Positions 33,720 through 41,931 of a DNA stretch of 64,000 nucleotides are shown here, in pieces. Source of the DNA: JAOTVV01 sp041602035 (lineage in GTDB: Bacteria; Gemmatimonadota; Gemmatimonadetes; Gemmatimonadales; GWC2-71-9); the NCBI GenBank assembly GCA_041602035.1, contig JBFIHA010000016.1, positions 1 through 64,000 on the forward strand. The letters are read 5' to 3'. A program made the translations under genes and the position numbers. Numbering within the stretch: the stretch's first letter is position 1; the number at the start of each line of letters is the position of its first letter. Below the pieces are notes generated by a model that had not been told where the DNA came from, made no database searches, and saw nothing but the letters and a program-made list of their open reading frames with translations.

Positions 33720-35341
33720 CGCTCACGGTCGGCGGCGAGTGGCATCCGCACTACCACGCCGTCGCGTCGCGGATCGGCGGCCCCGGTCCACGTGCCTCGC
33801 TCCCGGGCGACGGCGTGCACGCCACCGAAGTAGGCGTCAAGGTGTCCCGTTGACCCCTCTCGACGGAGCACCACGAACCCGTTCGACGCGAACGCCTCGC
33901 GCCATCGGTCGGCGTCCATGGGGTCCTCGGCATAAAGCCCACTATCCGGCACGACATGGAGCCGTGGCATGGCCACCGCGCGCTCGATATCGGCATACCC
34001 ATCCATCCACAGCTCCGCCACCTGGACCACCGCCGAGATGATACGGGCGCTGCCTGGACTGCCGAGCGCGAGCACCGGCGTGCCGTCCCGAGCGACGATC
34101 GTGGGGCTCATCGAGGAGTACGGCATCGCACCGGGGCGAAGGGCGAAGGGGTGGTCGGGGCTCCCGAGTTCGTATTCCCGCATGTAGTCGTTGTAGAGAA
34201 ACCCGAGCGTCCCGTGGGCCACCTTGGCGCCGAAGGCGTAGTTGACGCTCTGTGTGACGCTCACGACCAGACCGTCACCATCGACCACCGAGAAGTGCGT
34301 CGTGTGTCCGTCGCCTTCGCCGAGCAGCGTGCGGGCCGTCGCCTTGTCCAGCTTCCGGCCCACCTCGTCCTCATAGCCGACGAGGTCGCGAATCGGATGG
34401 TCCCGACGCTCCTCGTGACCGACACGCAGGGCGCGAGCCACGCGAATCGCGCGGTCTGACCTCCCTGGCCGGAGAGTGCCCGCCGGCGACTGCTCCAAGA
34501 GATTCAACATCGCAAGCACCACCCATCCGCCGCCCGGTGGCGGGAGCGAGTAGACCTCGAACCCTCGATACGTCCCACGCAACGGCTCCATCTCGGCCGG
34601 CACCGGGAGGCCTACGAGATCGTCGAAGGTAAGCCACCCTCGGTGTTGGGCCATGTCGCGTGCGATCTCCCGTGCGAGCGTCCCGCGGTAGAACTCGTCC
34701 GCGCCGTCCGTGGCGAGACGGCGTAGCGTCTGTGCCAGCACCGGCTGCCGCCACACGGTTCCGGCCCGGGGCGCATTGCCGTCCTCGTCGAGGAACAGCC
34801 TCCGCGTCGCGGGATGTGTCGCGAGCTGGTCCGCATAGCGTTCCCACACGCTGGCCCCGAACGCACCGACGACAAAGCCATCTTCGGCGTACCGCACGGC
34901 CGGCTCGAGCAGGTCGGGCCAGGTCGCGCGGCCGCTTCCGTACGCGCGCCACGCGTGATCGAGCACGCGCACCGTCGTGGGGATCGTCGTGGCCCGGTGC
35001 CCGACGATGGCGGCGGCGGACGCACGGCGCGGGGTGGCTCGGGGCGCGAACGAGGTCCCATTGATCACGACGGGCGGTCCTTCCGCTGGGTGCAGCAGGA
35101 TCTGGGTCTGCCCTCCCAAGCCGGACATCGCCGGCTCCGTCACGGCGAGCGCGAACGCGACCGCGACGGCCGCATCCACGGCATTCCCCCCTGCTAGCAT
35201 CACGGCGATTCCTGCCTCGGCGGCCTGCGGTGTGGGCGCGGCCACGACCGCTACCGGATCGGCGCCGCGGTCCGCTGTCGGCGTGCACGCCGCAACGACG
35301 AGGAGCGCAAGGCCGACCGCTCGGCGTGGGGCGCTTACCAC
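33716..35341 (-). CDS. ggt: gamma-glutamyltransferase, lipoprotein
   Basis: Ntn-hydrolase that cleaves and transfers gamma-glutamyl groups from glutathione, 541 residues. GTG 35341 overlaps the end of the DinB gene and gives a lipobox VVAAC, so the enzyme is probably tethered in the periplasm. The catalytic Thr that becomes the small-subunit N-terminus is Thr347 in GHTTHFSVVD; substrate loop residues GNAVDAAVA and SMSPTIV are also present. A much longer upstream frame is rejected. Confidence 0.93.
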   Translation of the reverse strand: MVSAPRRAVGLALLVVAACTPTADRGADPVAVVAAPTPQAAEAGIAVMLAGGNAVDAAVAVAFALAVTEPAMSGLGGQTQILLHPAEGPPVVINGTSFAPRATPRRASAAAIVGHRATTIPTTVRVLDHAWRAYGSGRATWPDLLEPAVRYAEDGFVVGAFGASVWERYADQLATHPATRRLFLDEDGNAPRAGTVWRQPVLAQTLRRLATDGADEFYRGTLAREIARDMAQHRGWLTFDDLVGLPVPAEMEPLRGTYRGFEVYSLPPPGGGWVVLAMLNLLEQSPAGTLRPGRSDRAIRVARALRVGHEERRDHPIRDLVGYEDEVGRKLDKATARTLLGEGDGHTTHFSVVDGDGLVVSVTQSVNYAFGAKVAHGTLGFLYNDYMREYELGSPDHPFALRPGAMPYSSMSPTIVARDGTPVLALGSPGSARIISAVVQVAELWMDGYADIERAVAMPRLHVVPDSGLYAEDPMDADRWREAFASNGFVVLRREGSTGHLDAYFGGVHAVARERGTWTGAADPRRDGVVVRMPLAADRER

Positions 35342-35892
35342 CCGTCCCCCCGCTCGGGCGGCTCCGGGGCGGCCAGATACCGTCCTCGCAGGATGGCGAG
35401 GTGGTGTCTTTCGTGGCCCAGGATGATCCATGGCACCGCCCGCACGCGCATCGTCGCCTCGTTGGCGGTCCCTTGCCGGTCCAGCATTGCGGCGCTCATG
35501 TCGCGAAACAGCGCCAGCGTGCTCGACCGGGCCACGTCGAGCTCCTCGAGGAGGTCGACGAGCGTTCGGCTGTCGTAGTTGCCGCGCGCCACGTAATCGT
35601 CCTGCTCGAAGCCTGGAAGCGGTGTCGTATCGGCGCGGCTGAAGCGCAATGCCCGATAGGCGAAGACGCGTTCGACGTCGATCAGGTGGCCGACAACCTC
35701 CTTGACACTCCATTTCCCGGCGGCGTAGCGATATCCTGCCTCTTGTTCGGAGAGCCCGCCAAGGAGCGCGCTCGTTTCCCGGCGCTGTGTCTCGAGCAGG
35801 GCGAGCACATCGCCCGCCGGGAGTCCGTCGAGGTACGTCTGATAGTAGGGGTCGTACTCTCCCGGCGTGGGAGGCGGGATCTTCGGCGGCAT
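35335..35892 (-). CDS. DinB-family protein
   Basis: A 185-residue four-helix-bundle protein of the DinB/YfiT superfamily, putative metal-dependent thiol-transferase or hydrolase. Metal-ligand histidines are visible in KEVVGHLIDVERV (about 75-88) and GHERHHLAIL near residue 165. The substrate is unknown. ATG 35892 is preceded by GGAG; a TTG six codons upstream is an alternative. Confidence 0.85.
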   Translation of the reverse strand: MPPKIPPPTPGEYDPYYQTYLDGLPAGDVLALLETQRRETSALLGGLSEQEAGYRYAAGKWSVKEVVGHLIDVERVFAYRALRFSRADTTPLPGFEQDDYVARGNYDSRTLVDLLEELDVARSSTLALFRDMSAAMLDRQGTANEATMRVRAVPWIILGHERHHLAILRGRYLAAPEPPERGDGW

Positions 35893-36066
35893 GGTGCGGT
35901 GCTCCAGCAAGGACGACAGGAACTTACCGGTCGGATCGGCGGGTCACCATGGCGACCCTCGTACAACGGCCCGGCGGACACTCCTTCAAGCCGACCAGGG
36001 GGGCTGTCTATGAGTCGGTCGAGAAGAAGGCCACCGGGCCGCCGAGCCCGGCGCCGGCGGACGGCG

Positions 36067-36576
36067 TCAGGTGAACACGATTTCGCCCCCTGCGGCCATC
36101 TCGTAGAACTCGCCGACCGTGATCACGTCCGTGATGTCGTCGACGAAATCCTCCCGCTCGAGCTTGAACATGTCGACCGAGGCCTTGCAGGCATACATGC
36201 CAGCTCCGGTATCGGCAATCATCTGCACGAACTCGCCAATCGGCGGGATGTCGAGCTTGTCCATCTCACGCATCATCATGTGAGTGACAAAGGCGGACAC
36301 GCCCGGAATGGCACCCAGCAGCGTGGGCATGTGGAGCCCCGGATTGCCCACGGTGGCCACCTTGATCTTGTCCTGACGCTTCTTCACGATCGCGTCCATC
36401 CCGAAGAACGTGAAGAACACGTTGGCCTCGATGCCCTCCATCCGCGCCCCGTTGGCCATGATGAGGCCGGGGTAGATCCCCTCGAGCGACCCCTTCGAGA
36501 TGATGATCGAGACCTTCTCGATTGCCTTCGGCGCCGACGCGGTGGTGACCACCGGCTCAGACATTGTCGTCGTCAT
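36067..36576 (-). CDS. DsrE/DsrF-like sulfur carrier (DsrE2-type)
   Basis: A 169-residue protein of the DsrE2-like family. After a short N-terminus, IISKGSLEGIYPGLIMANGA is the family start; MYACKASVDMF holds the conserved Cys (about 130) that carries sulfur. AAGGAGA precedes the ATG. It is the third gene after SQR and a TusE/DsrC-like gene, so it is likely to accept sulfane sulfur from sulfide oxidation. Some members are membrane-associated; no strong helix is visible here. Confidence 0.88.
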   Translation of the reverse strand: MTTTMSEPVVTTASAPKAIEKVSIIISKGSLEGIYPGLIMANGARMEGIEANVFFTFFGMDAIVKKRQDKIKVATVGNPGLHMPTLLGAIPGVSAFVTHMMMREMDKLDIPPIGEFVQMIADTGAGMYACKASVDMFKLEREDFVDDITDVITVGEFYEMAAGGEIVFT

Positions 36577-36606
36577 GGTATCGTCTCCTTTATCGCGCAG
36601 TCCGGA

Positions 36607-36921
36607 TCAGACGCAGCCACGGGGCTTCGGAATCCCGGCCACGCGCGCAGCGAGCTTTGCCGGCCCCTTGGGGAACAACTGGTACAGCTCCTTCACCGGC
36701 ACGCCCGATTCCTTGCCGAGTGACCGGATGGACGGCGCCGTACCGTTCTCCATGAACTTGGCACGCAGGAACTCGATCACCTTCCAATGCCGGTCGGTGA
36801 GCGTGCCGATCCCGACCTCGTTCGCCATCTCCTGCGCGATCTCCTTGTTCCACTGCTCGGGCTTCTGCATATAGCCTTCGTGGTCGACGTCGACCTCGTA
36901 TCCCGCAAGTGTTGCCGTCAT
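36607..36921 (-). CDS. TusE/DsrC-family protein with single C-terminal Cys
   Basis: A 104-residue DsrC/TusE-family sulfur carrier. It contains the family HWKVIEFLRAKF and ends PKPRGCV, with the conserved penultimate Cys. The second Cys of true DsrC, eleven residues earlier, is Ala (AARVAG), so it belongs to the TusE/RspA-like form rather than a DsrC that forms the intramolecular trisulfide. GGGGGGAAGC precedes ATG 36921. It is 18 bp from SQR and 30 bp from the DsrE2-like gene, forming a sulfur-handling operon. Confidence 0.88.
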   Translation of the reverse strand: MTATLAGYEVDVDHEGYMQKPEQWNKEIAQEMANEVGIGTLTDRHWKVIEFLRAKFMENGTAPSIRSLGKESGVPVKELYQLFPKGPAKLAARVAGIPKPRGCV

Positions 36922-36938
36922 GCTTCCCCCCTTGTTGG

Positions 36939-38270
36939 TCACGCGACGTGCGTCGCGTCGTTCTCGGTTGTGTCGGATTCAGGTGCTCCGCCCTGCACGT
37001 ACTGCCGCTCCAGCTTGGGCAGATCACCGCGCCGCTTCCCCCGCATCAGCATCTGCGGCGGCACTCCCGGGATGTCTCGCCCGGGCAGGAGCACGTGCCA
37101 GTAGACCCACTTGAACGCCAGTTTCCCCCAGTGGTTGACGCGCGCCTCCTTGAGGAGCGGCATCGGGCCAATCGCGAACGGAAACCGTCCCGGGAGCGGC
37201 TCGACGTCGTAGTTGAAGTCGATCAGGACGGCCTTGCCATCACCCGTCTCGATGAAGCAATTGGCGTGGCCGTCGAACGCCGGCGCGAGTGGCTCACCCG
37301 CCAAATAGCGCTCCACGTTCACCGCCAGGACTTCGGCTTCGAAGTGCGCCACCGACCCAGCCTTGGACGTGGGAACGTTGGTCGCGTCTCCCAGCGCGAA
37401 CATGTTGCGCTTGCGGTTGGCCTGCAGGGTCTGCGGATCGGTCAAGACGAAGTTCATGTCGTCGCCGAGTCCCGGCGATCGACCCACGTAGTCCTGGCCC
37501 ACGTGGACCGGGATGCTCACCAGGAGATCGAACTCGACCACCCGTTCGTCCCAGGAGATGAGCTTGCCGTTCGGGCCGTCCACCTCACCGGCGTTGAACT
37601 CCGGCTCGAGGACGATGTTCTTCTCGGCAAGCAGATCGCCCAGGGCCTTGGCGGCCACCGGCCGCGTAAAGGCGCCGTCGAGCGGGGTGGCAAGCACGAT
37701 CTCGACCCGGTCGCGAATGCCGCGGCTCGTGAAGTAGTCGTCCGCGAGGAACACGAACTCGAGCGGCGCGATGGGACACTTGATCGGCATCTCGACGATG
37801 TTGACCACGAGTCGCCCACCGTCGAACTGCTCAAGCGCCTGACCCAAGGCCGTCGCGCCCTCGAGGGTGTAGAACTCGAACATCTTCTCCTGCCACCCGT
37901 CGCCCGTGAGTCCCTCGGTTTCCTCCGGCGCGATCCGTGTCCCCGTAGCCACGATGAGGAGGTCGTAGTCGAGCGCCTGCCCATCGGCGAGGTGGACCCG
38001 GTCCTCGTCGGCGTCGACCCGGTCGATCGCCGCTTCGACATACCGCACCCGTCGGTCCAGCTGCCGACGTCGCGGCTTGACAGTGTCGCCTGGCGTGTAC
38101 GTCCCGAACGGGACGAAGAGAAGCCCGGGCTGGTACACGTGGCGGTTGTCCTGGTCCACGACCGTGACGGACATGTCACCGGCACCGAGCTCGGACTTGT
38201 AGCGCTTCGCGATGCGATTGGCCATGATGGTGCCGGCCGTTCCCGCACCGAGTACGACGATTCGTTTCAC
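36939..38270 (-). CDS. sqr: sulfide:quinone oxidoreductase-like flavoprotein
   Basis: FAD-dependent enzyme, 443 residues, expected to oxidise sulfide and pass electrons to quinone at the membrane surface. Rossmann motif VVLGAGTAG is at about 5-13, catalytic-type Cys165 in IKCPIAP, second Cys338 in HANCFIE, and FALGDATN is the FAD-binding element. The C-terminus has the amphipathic NHWGKLAFKWVYWH stretch for membrane contact. The third Cys of type I enzymes is not evident. GTG 38270 has GGGGGCAG upstream. It heads the sulfur operon below an AT-rich operator. Confidence 0.9.
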   Translation of the reverse strand: MKRIVVLGAGTAGTIMANRIAKRYKSELGAGDMSVTVVDQDNRHVYQPGLLFVPFGTYTPGDTVKPRRRQLDRRVRYVEAAIDRVDADEDRVHLADGQALDYDLLIVATGTRIAPEETEGLTGDGWQEKMFEFYTLEGATALGQALEQFDGGRLVVNIVEMPIKCPIAPLEFVFLADDYFTSRGIRDRVEIVLATPLDGAFTRPVAAKALGDLLAEKNIVLEPEFNAGEVDGPNGKLISWDERVVEFDLLVSIPVHVGQDYVGRSPGLGDDMNFVLTDPQTLQANRKRNMFALGDATNVPTSKAGSVAHFEAEVLAVNVERYLAGEPLAPAFDGHANCFIETGDGKAVLIDFNYDVEPLPGRFPFAIGPMPLLKEARVNHWGKLAFKWVYWHVLLPGRDIPGVPPQMLMRGKRRGDLPKLERQYVQGGAPESDTTENDATHVA

Positions 38271-38352
38271 GACTGCCCCCCTGTCTGATTTCGCACGCTT
38301 CTCTAGCCGCGACCAGCGTTCGCGGCCGTTCAGCAAAGGGGAATATAGCATG

Positions 38353-38372
38353 TTACTATAGCAATATACTAA
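38353..38372 (-). promoter_or_regulatory. AT-rich inverted repeat upstream of the SQR operon
   Basis: On the minus strand TTAGTATA and TATAGTAA flank TTGC; the arms match at 7 of 8 positions. It lies inside a strikingly AT-rich island (about 38338-38386) in otherwise GC-rich DNA, 83-102 bp before the SQR start. The 8-4-8 design resembles ArsR-family operators, as used by known sulfide-responsive repressors; the regulator is not in the window. Confidence 0.6.
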
Positions 38373-38423
38373 TCTTTATATTAAGGCGTCTTCAGGAATG
38401 GTAACGGATTGCCCTACAACGAT

Positions 38424-39095
38424 TTAGCAGGCGAAGCTGGCGATAGCCTCCAGCGGTTTGCGCGTGATGGCTGGGACCACGGCGGCGGCGGCGGGATGTC
38501 CTACCACGAGGAGTACGAACGGCCGGTCACTGTCGGGCCGGTGCAGGATCTGGTTGAGGAACCCCATCGGGCTCGGGGTGTGGGTGAGCGTGGCGAGACC
38601 GGCGTGGTGCAGGGCCGCCACGAGCAGCCCCGTGGCGATCCCGACCGATTCCGTCACGTAGTAGTTGGCGTGTCGGGTCCCGTCGTCACCGACGAGGTAC
38701 CGCTCCGCGAAAACCGCGATGAGGTAGGGGGCCGTCTCGAGAAAGGGCTTGTGCTCGTCGGTCCCCAGGGGCGCCAGCGCCTCGAGCCACTCGTCAGTCG
38801 CCCGCCCAGCGTAGAACTCCCGCTCCTCGCGCTCCGCCGCTTCGCGGATCGCGCGCTTGATGGCTGGGTCGCCGACCACCACGAAGTGCCACGGCTGCCG
38901 ATTGGCCCCGCTCGGCGCGGTCCCGGCGGTCCGAAGACATTGGTCGATCACATCCCGAGGCACGGCTCGGTCCGAGAAGTGGCGCACCGTGCGGCGGCGG
39001 CGCATTTCGTCGTAGAACTCGGCGGCCCGGTGCCGCATCTCGTCAATCGGGTACTCCCGGTACCCGGTCAGGGGCACGAGTCGCGCCGGTCTCAT
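38424..39095 (-). CDS. nitroreductase-family flavoprotein (iodotyrosine deiodinase-like)
   Basis: FMN-dependent reductase, 223 residues. RRRRTVRHFSDRAV (about 32-45) and APSGANRQPWHFVVV (about 60-74) are the FMN-binding segments and match best the iodotyrosine-deiodinase/BluB-like subgroup. ATG start overlaps the cyclophilin stop region (stop of the next gene upstream, ATGA). The substrate cannot be deduced. Confidence 0.88.
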   Translation of the reverse strand: MRPARLVPLTGYREYPIDEMRHRAAEFYDEMRRRRTVRHFSDRAVPRDVIDQCLRTAGTAPSGANRQPWHFVVVGDPAIKRAIREAAEREEREFYAGRATDEWLEALAPLGTDEHKPFLETAPYLIAVFAERYLVGDDGTRHANYYVTESVGIATGLLVAALHHAGLATLTHTPSPMGFLNQILHRPDSDRPFVLLVVGHPAAAAVVPAITRKPLEAIASFAC

Positions 39096-39574
39096 TGACG
39101 CCGGGCCGATCGCAGCACCACGGGCTCGAGCGGAACGTCCCCGTGCCCCTTCTTGGTCCCGGTCTTCACCGCCGCAATGGCGTCCACCACGTCCATCCCT
39201 TCGACGACCGTGCCGAACACCGCGTAGCCGAAGTCGCGGGCGCCGTGATCCAGAAAGGCGTTGTCCGCCAGGTTGATGAAGAACTGCGAGGTGGCGCTGT
39301 TCACGTCCTGGGTGCGGGCCATCGCCAGGGTGCCGCGACGGTTCTTGAGACCGTTGTCGGCCTCGTTCCTGATGGGCGAGCGGCTTTTCTTCTGCACCAT
39401 GTCGGCGGTGAAGCCACCGCCCTGGACCATGAAGCCGGGGATCACGCGATGGAAGATCGTCCCGTCGAAGAACCCGGCATCCACATACTGACGGAAATTC
39501 TCCGTCGTGAGCGGTGCTTCGTCCGTGTGAAGCTCGACGGTGAAGTTGCCGAGCGTGGTCTCGAATTCGATCAT
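39092..39574 (-). CDS. ppiB: peptidyl-prolyl cis-trans isomerase, cyclophilin type
   Basis: Cytosolic cyclophilin of 160 residues, close to E. coli PpiB. Active-site segments FHRVIPGFMVQGG (catalytic Arg) and SQFFINLADNAFLDH are intact. Start at ATG 39574 gives the normal MIEFETT N-terminus. No signal peptide. Coupled to the nitroreductase gene by overlap. Confidence 0.95.
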   Translation of the reverse strand: MIEFETTLGNFTVELHTDEAPLTTENFRQYVDAGFFDGTIFHRVIPGFMVQGGGFTADMVQKKSRSPIRNEADNGLKNRRGTLAMARTQDVNSATSQFFINLADNAFLDHGARDFGYAVFGTVVEGMDVVDAIAAVKTGTKKGHGDVPLEPVVLRSARRQ

Positions 39575-39602
39575 GGTTGGGCTCCGTAGTCGGTCAAGCG
39601 GT

Positions 39603-40076
39603 TCACGAGGAGGCGGGCAGTCCACCCGTCACCCCAAGCAGCCATCGAATGCATCGATGTCCGAAATCGACGGGCGTACAGAACATCATGGGACACGCCC
39701 CGGCGATGACCCGGATGTCGTGGGTCCGGCACCATTCCACCGCCGCTGGGGACACGCTCCCCTCCCCGAACGACCGGTGCATCCAGACCCAGCGAATCCC
39801 GAGCGTGGCACACTGCTCGACCAAGGCGTGCGCCGCCGAGGGGGGCGTTGCGATCACAACCCCATCCACGCCATTGGGAATCGCCGTCAGATCCGGATAG
39901 CACGGCCGGCCTTCCACTTCGTCGGCCCGTGGATTGACGGGCACGACGTCGTACCCCGCTCCATCGAGCTTCCGAAAGATGAGGTTGGCGGCCTCTCGGG
40001 GATTCCGCGAGACACCAGCCACGGCGATTCGCTTCTGGCTCAGAAAGCCCTGCACCAGCTCGTCGAGTCCTGTCAC
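39603..40076 (-). CDS. CoA-binding domain protein
   Basis: A 157-residue Rossmann-fold protein of the CoA-binding family (YccU-like). IAVAGVSRNPREAAN is the nucleotide-binding loop, VVPVNPRADEVEG follows, and GACPMMFCTP near the end is typical. Ligand probably CoA or an acyl-CoA; cellular role unknown. GTG 40076 overlaps the previous stop (GTGA). Confidence 0.88.
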   Translation of the reverse strand: MTGLDELVQGFLSQKRIAVAGVSRNPREAANLIFRKLDGAGYDVVPVNPRADEVEGRPCYPDLTAIPNGVDGVVIATPPSAAHALVEQCATLGIRWVWMHRSFGEGSVSPAAVEWCRTHDIRVIAGACPMMFCTPVDFGHRCIRWLLGVTGGLPASS

Positions 40077-40357
40077 CGCACCCTCCCCACATACGGTCGG
40101 TCCTTCCAATTCCACCACTTGAGCAGCTCCGGCCGATGCCGACGCCGTTCGGCGTAGTACACGGCACAGCGGAACACGTACAGCACGCAGCGATCCATGG
40201 CAGCACCGCGACGGGCGATGAGATCGGCATACATCCGCTCCGGATCCCGGCCTCGGAGATCGGTGACCCGCCGGATCCCGAGATCCTGAAGATCACGAGC
40301 GATGCTCGGTCCCACGCCGGGGATCGTCTGGAGGTCGCTGCCATCAGTGCCAGTCAT
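40073..40357 (-). CDS. helix-hairpin-helix protein, Cdd1-like
   Basis: A 94-residue protein with HhH motif TIPGVGPSIARDLQDLGI near the N-terminus and a Cys/Tyr/Trp-rich C-terminal part (MDRCVLYVFRCAVYYAE, LLKWWNW), matching the pathogenicity-locus/Cdd1 family. DNA binding is likely from the HhH, but function is unknown. ATG 40357 was chosen over an upstream in-frame ATG because the family begins near there. Confidence 0.82.
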   Translation of the reverse strand: MTGTDGSDLQTIPGVGPSIARDLQDLGIRRVTDLRGRDPERMYADLIARRGAAMDRCVLYVFRCAVYYAERRRHRPELLKWWNWKDRPYVGRVR

Positions 40358-40407
40358 CCGTCCCAAAGTCTCGCCCGAGATCGGTCGCGTCCAGACCTGC
40401 AATGCAA

Positions 40408-40444
40408 ACGGCCCCCGGAGTCACGCTCGACTCCGGGGACCGTC
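40408..40444 (-). terminator. long hairpin downstream of the tetraheme cytochrome gene
   Basis: ACGG-C-CCCCGGAGT pairs with ACTCCGGGG-A-CCGT: 13 paired positions with one C/A mismatch and an 8-nt loop. It lies 18 nt after the stop at 40463; a short T-rich TTTGC follows on the minus strand. Confidence 0.75.
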
Positions 40445-40462
40445 ATTCGATCCGGCGGCTGC

Positions 40463-40879
40463 CTACGACTTCACCGTATGGCAGTATCCGCAGGTGCTGT
40501 TGTCCGAGATACCCTTGTGGGCCGCCTCTGACGGCGCGGGAATGTTGGCCATCTTCCCGCTGTGGCACATCGTGCAGTTCGCCTTGCCATCGAGCGAATG
40601 CGGGATCGCCTTCGCCTCCTTGGTCTGCATCACGGCATCCTTCGCGTGACACCAGGTACAGGAGTCGTTGGCTCGCCCGGCGTGGTTAGCCGGCGCCGCC
40701 TTCATCCCCTGCATCTTCCCGCTGTGGCACATCATGCAGTTGGCCCGGCCCTCAGTGGTGTGGCTCATGACCGGCGGCTTTTTCGCCGGTGCCTGCGCCT
40801 GTGCCAGGGTCTGCGCCGGCAACACCAGTCCAACCACCGTCACCGCCGCCGCGGCGGTGATGAATCTCACGAAACGCAT
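40463..40879 (-). CDS. tetraheme cytochrome c, periplasmic
   Basis: A 138-residue cytochrome with signal peptide ending near LAQAQ (about residue 28). Four CXXCH motifs (CMMCH, CTWCH, CTMCH, CGYCH) form two similar halves (ANCMMCHSGKM and ANCTMCHSGKM), indicating internal duplication. AGGTGA precedes ATG 40879. It is 122 bp downstream of a 12-heme cytochrome gene and is a likely soluble electron carrier between inner-membrane quinol oxidases and the outer-membrane module. Confidence 0.9.
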   Translation of the reverse strand: MRFVRFITAAAAVTVVGLVLPAQTLAQAQAPAKKPPVMSHTTEGRANCMMCHSGKMQGMKAAPANHAGRANDSCTWCHAKDAVMQTKEAKAIPHSLDGKANCTMCHSGKMANIPAPSEAAHKGISDNSTCGYCHTVKS

Positions 40880-41001
40880 CCGGTTCACCTCCCCTTGCTG
40901 GTCAGCACGCCGACCCACGTCGGCCCCGGCATCACGCGATGCCTACTCCCTCTACCCGCAAATGTGCCGAACGGTCCCCGGCTCCGCCACCCCACTGGCG
41001 C

Positions 41002-41931
41002 TCAGTTCGGATTCGGCACCGTCGTGTGGCACACCGTACACACCTGCTGGTTCTTCCCGGCGTACGCCCCCGCGTCGAACCCCGGTCCGTGCGGGTTGAA
41101 CGAGACGTGACACCTCAGGCAGTCACGCTCGGTGTGGCACGCCACGCAGCTCTCGAGGTTTTGTCTCGCGGCCTGCGCGTGCCCGGCGATGAACGACGCG
41201 TTCCCATCGTGGTATCCGGCGCCGATCGCCCCGCCCGACACCAGCCCCGCCTGCTGGTGGCAGCTCTGACAGAACTGGCTCACGTTGTGGCAGGACGAGC
41301 ACTCCGTTTCCCGGTTGTACGACGCCGCGGGATGGCGCTGCAGGTAGTCGAGGCCATGATATCCCCCCGCCGGCGACGCCGCGTCCGGGCGGTGGCAGTC
41401 CAGGCAGTCAGCCCGCACGTGGCAGGTGGCGCACTGATCCGGCGCGGCGGCGGCCTCCGCCCGGTGCCGGTCCCGCCAGGCAAAGGCATGGGACGGCGGA
41501 GCCGGCGGCTGGACGTGGCAGACTTCGCAATCCGAGACGGCAGCGTTTTGGTGCTCGGCGATGCCATGACACGCCATGCACTGGTCGATCACCGCGCGCT
41601 GTACCATGCCGCCGACCACGTGACACATGTCGCACGCTTCCACGGCCGGGTGACCAGCATGGCGGAACTTCAAGTTGGCCCGCGAGGGGCCAGAGGGCGG
41701 CTGCCAATCCACCCGCGGCTGGAGTTGCCCATCATGGCACGAGGCGCAGAACGACGGGTCGGGGTAAACCTGCCCCGTCGCCACATTGGCGTGGCACGTC
41801 GTGCAGCCGAAGCCCTCGTGCTTCCCATGGTCGAACTGCTGCATCGGAACAGGAGCAACCCCGGGGATGGGAGACGTTCCCGCCACGGCCGCGATGACCG
41901 CCGCCGCCGCAACCCCTACGAGCGCCTTCAT
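41002..41931 (-). CDS. dodecaheme cytochrome c of a second porin-cytochrome module
   Basis: A 309-residue exported cytochrome with 12 CXXCH motifs at short, regular spacing (about one per 25 residues), many additional His for bis-His ligation, and signal peptide of about 20 residues. Compact heme density matches MtrA-like periplasmic cytochromes that insert into an outer-membrane barrel, although those typically have ten hemes. ATG 41931 overlaps the stop of the porin gene (ATGA), tying the two together. Confidence 0.9.
   Translation of the reverse strand: MKALVGVAAAAVIAAVAGTSPIPGVAPVPMQQFDHGKHEGFGCTTCHANVATGQVYPDPSFCASCHDGQLQPRVDWQPPSGPSRANLKFRHAGHPAVEACDMCHVVGGMVQRAVIDQCMACHGIAEHQNAAVSDCEVCHVQPPAPPSHAFAWRDRHRAEAAAAPDQCATCHVRADCLDCHRPDAASPAGGYHGLDYLQRHPAASYNRETECSSCHNVSQFCQSCHQQAGLVSGGAIGAGYHDGNASFIAGHAQAARQNLESCVACHTERDCLRCHVSFNPHGPGFDAGAYAGKNQQVCTVCHTTVPNPN

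Noticed and set aside
33716..35713. Longer gamma-glutamyltransferase start giving 665 residues
   Set aside because: The extra part overlaps the DinB gene and is low-complexity; GTG 35341 yields a lipoprotein signal.
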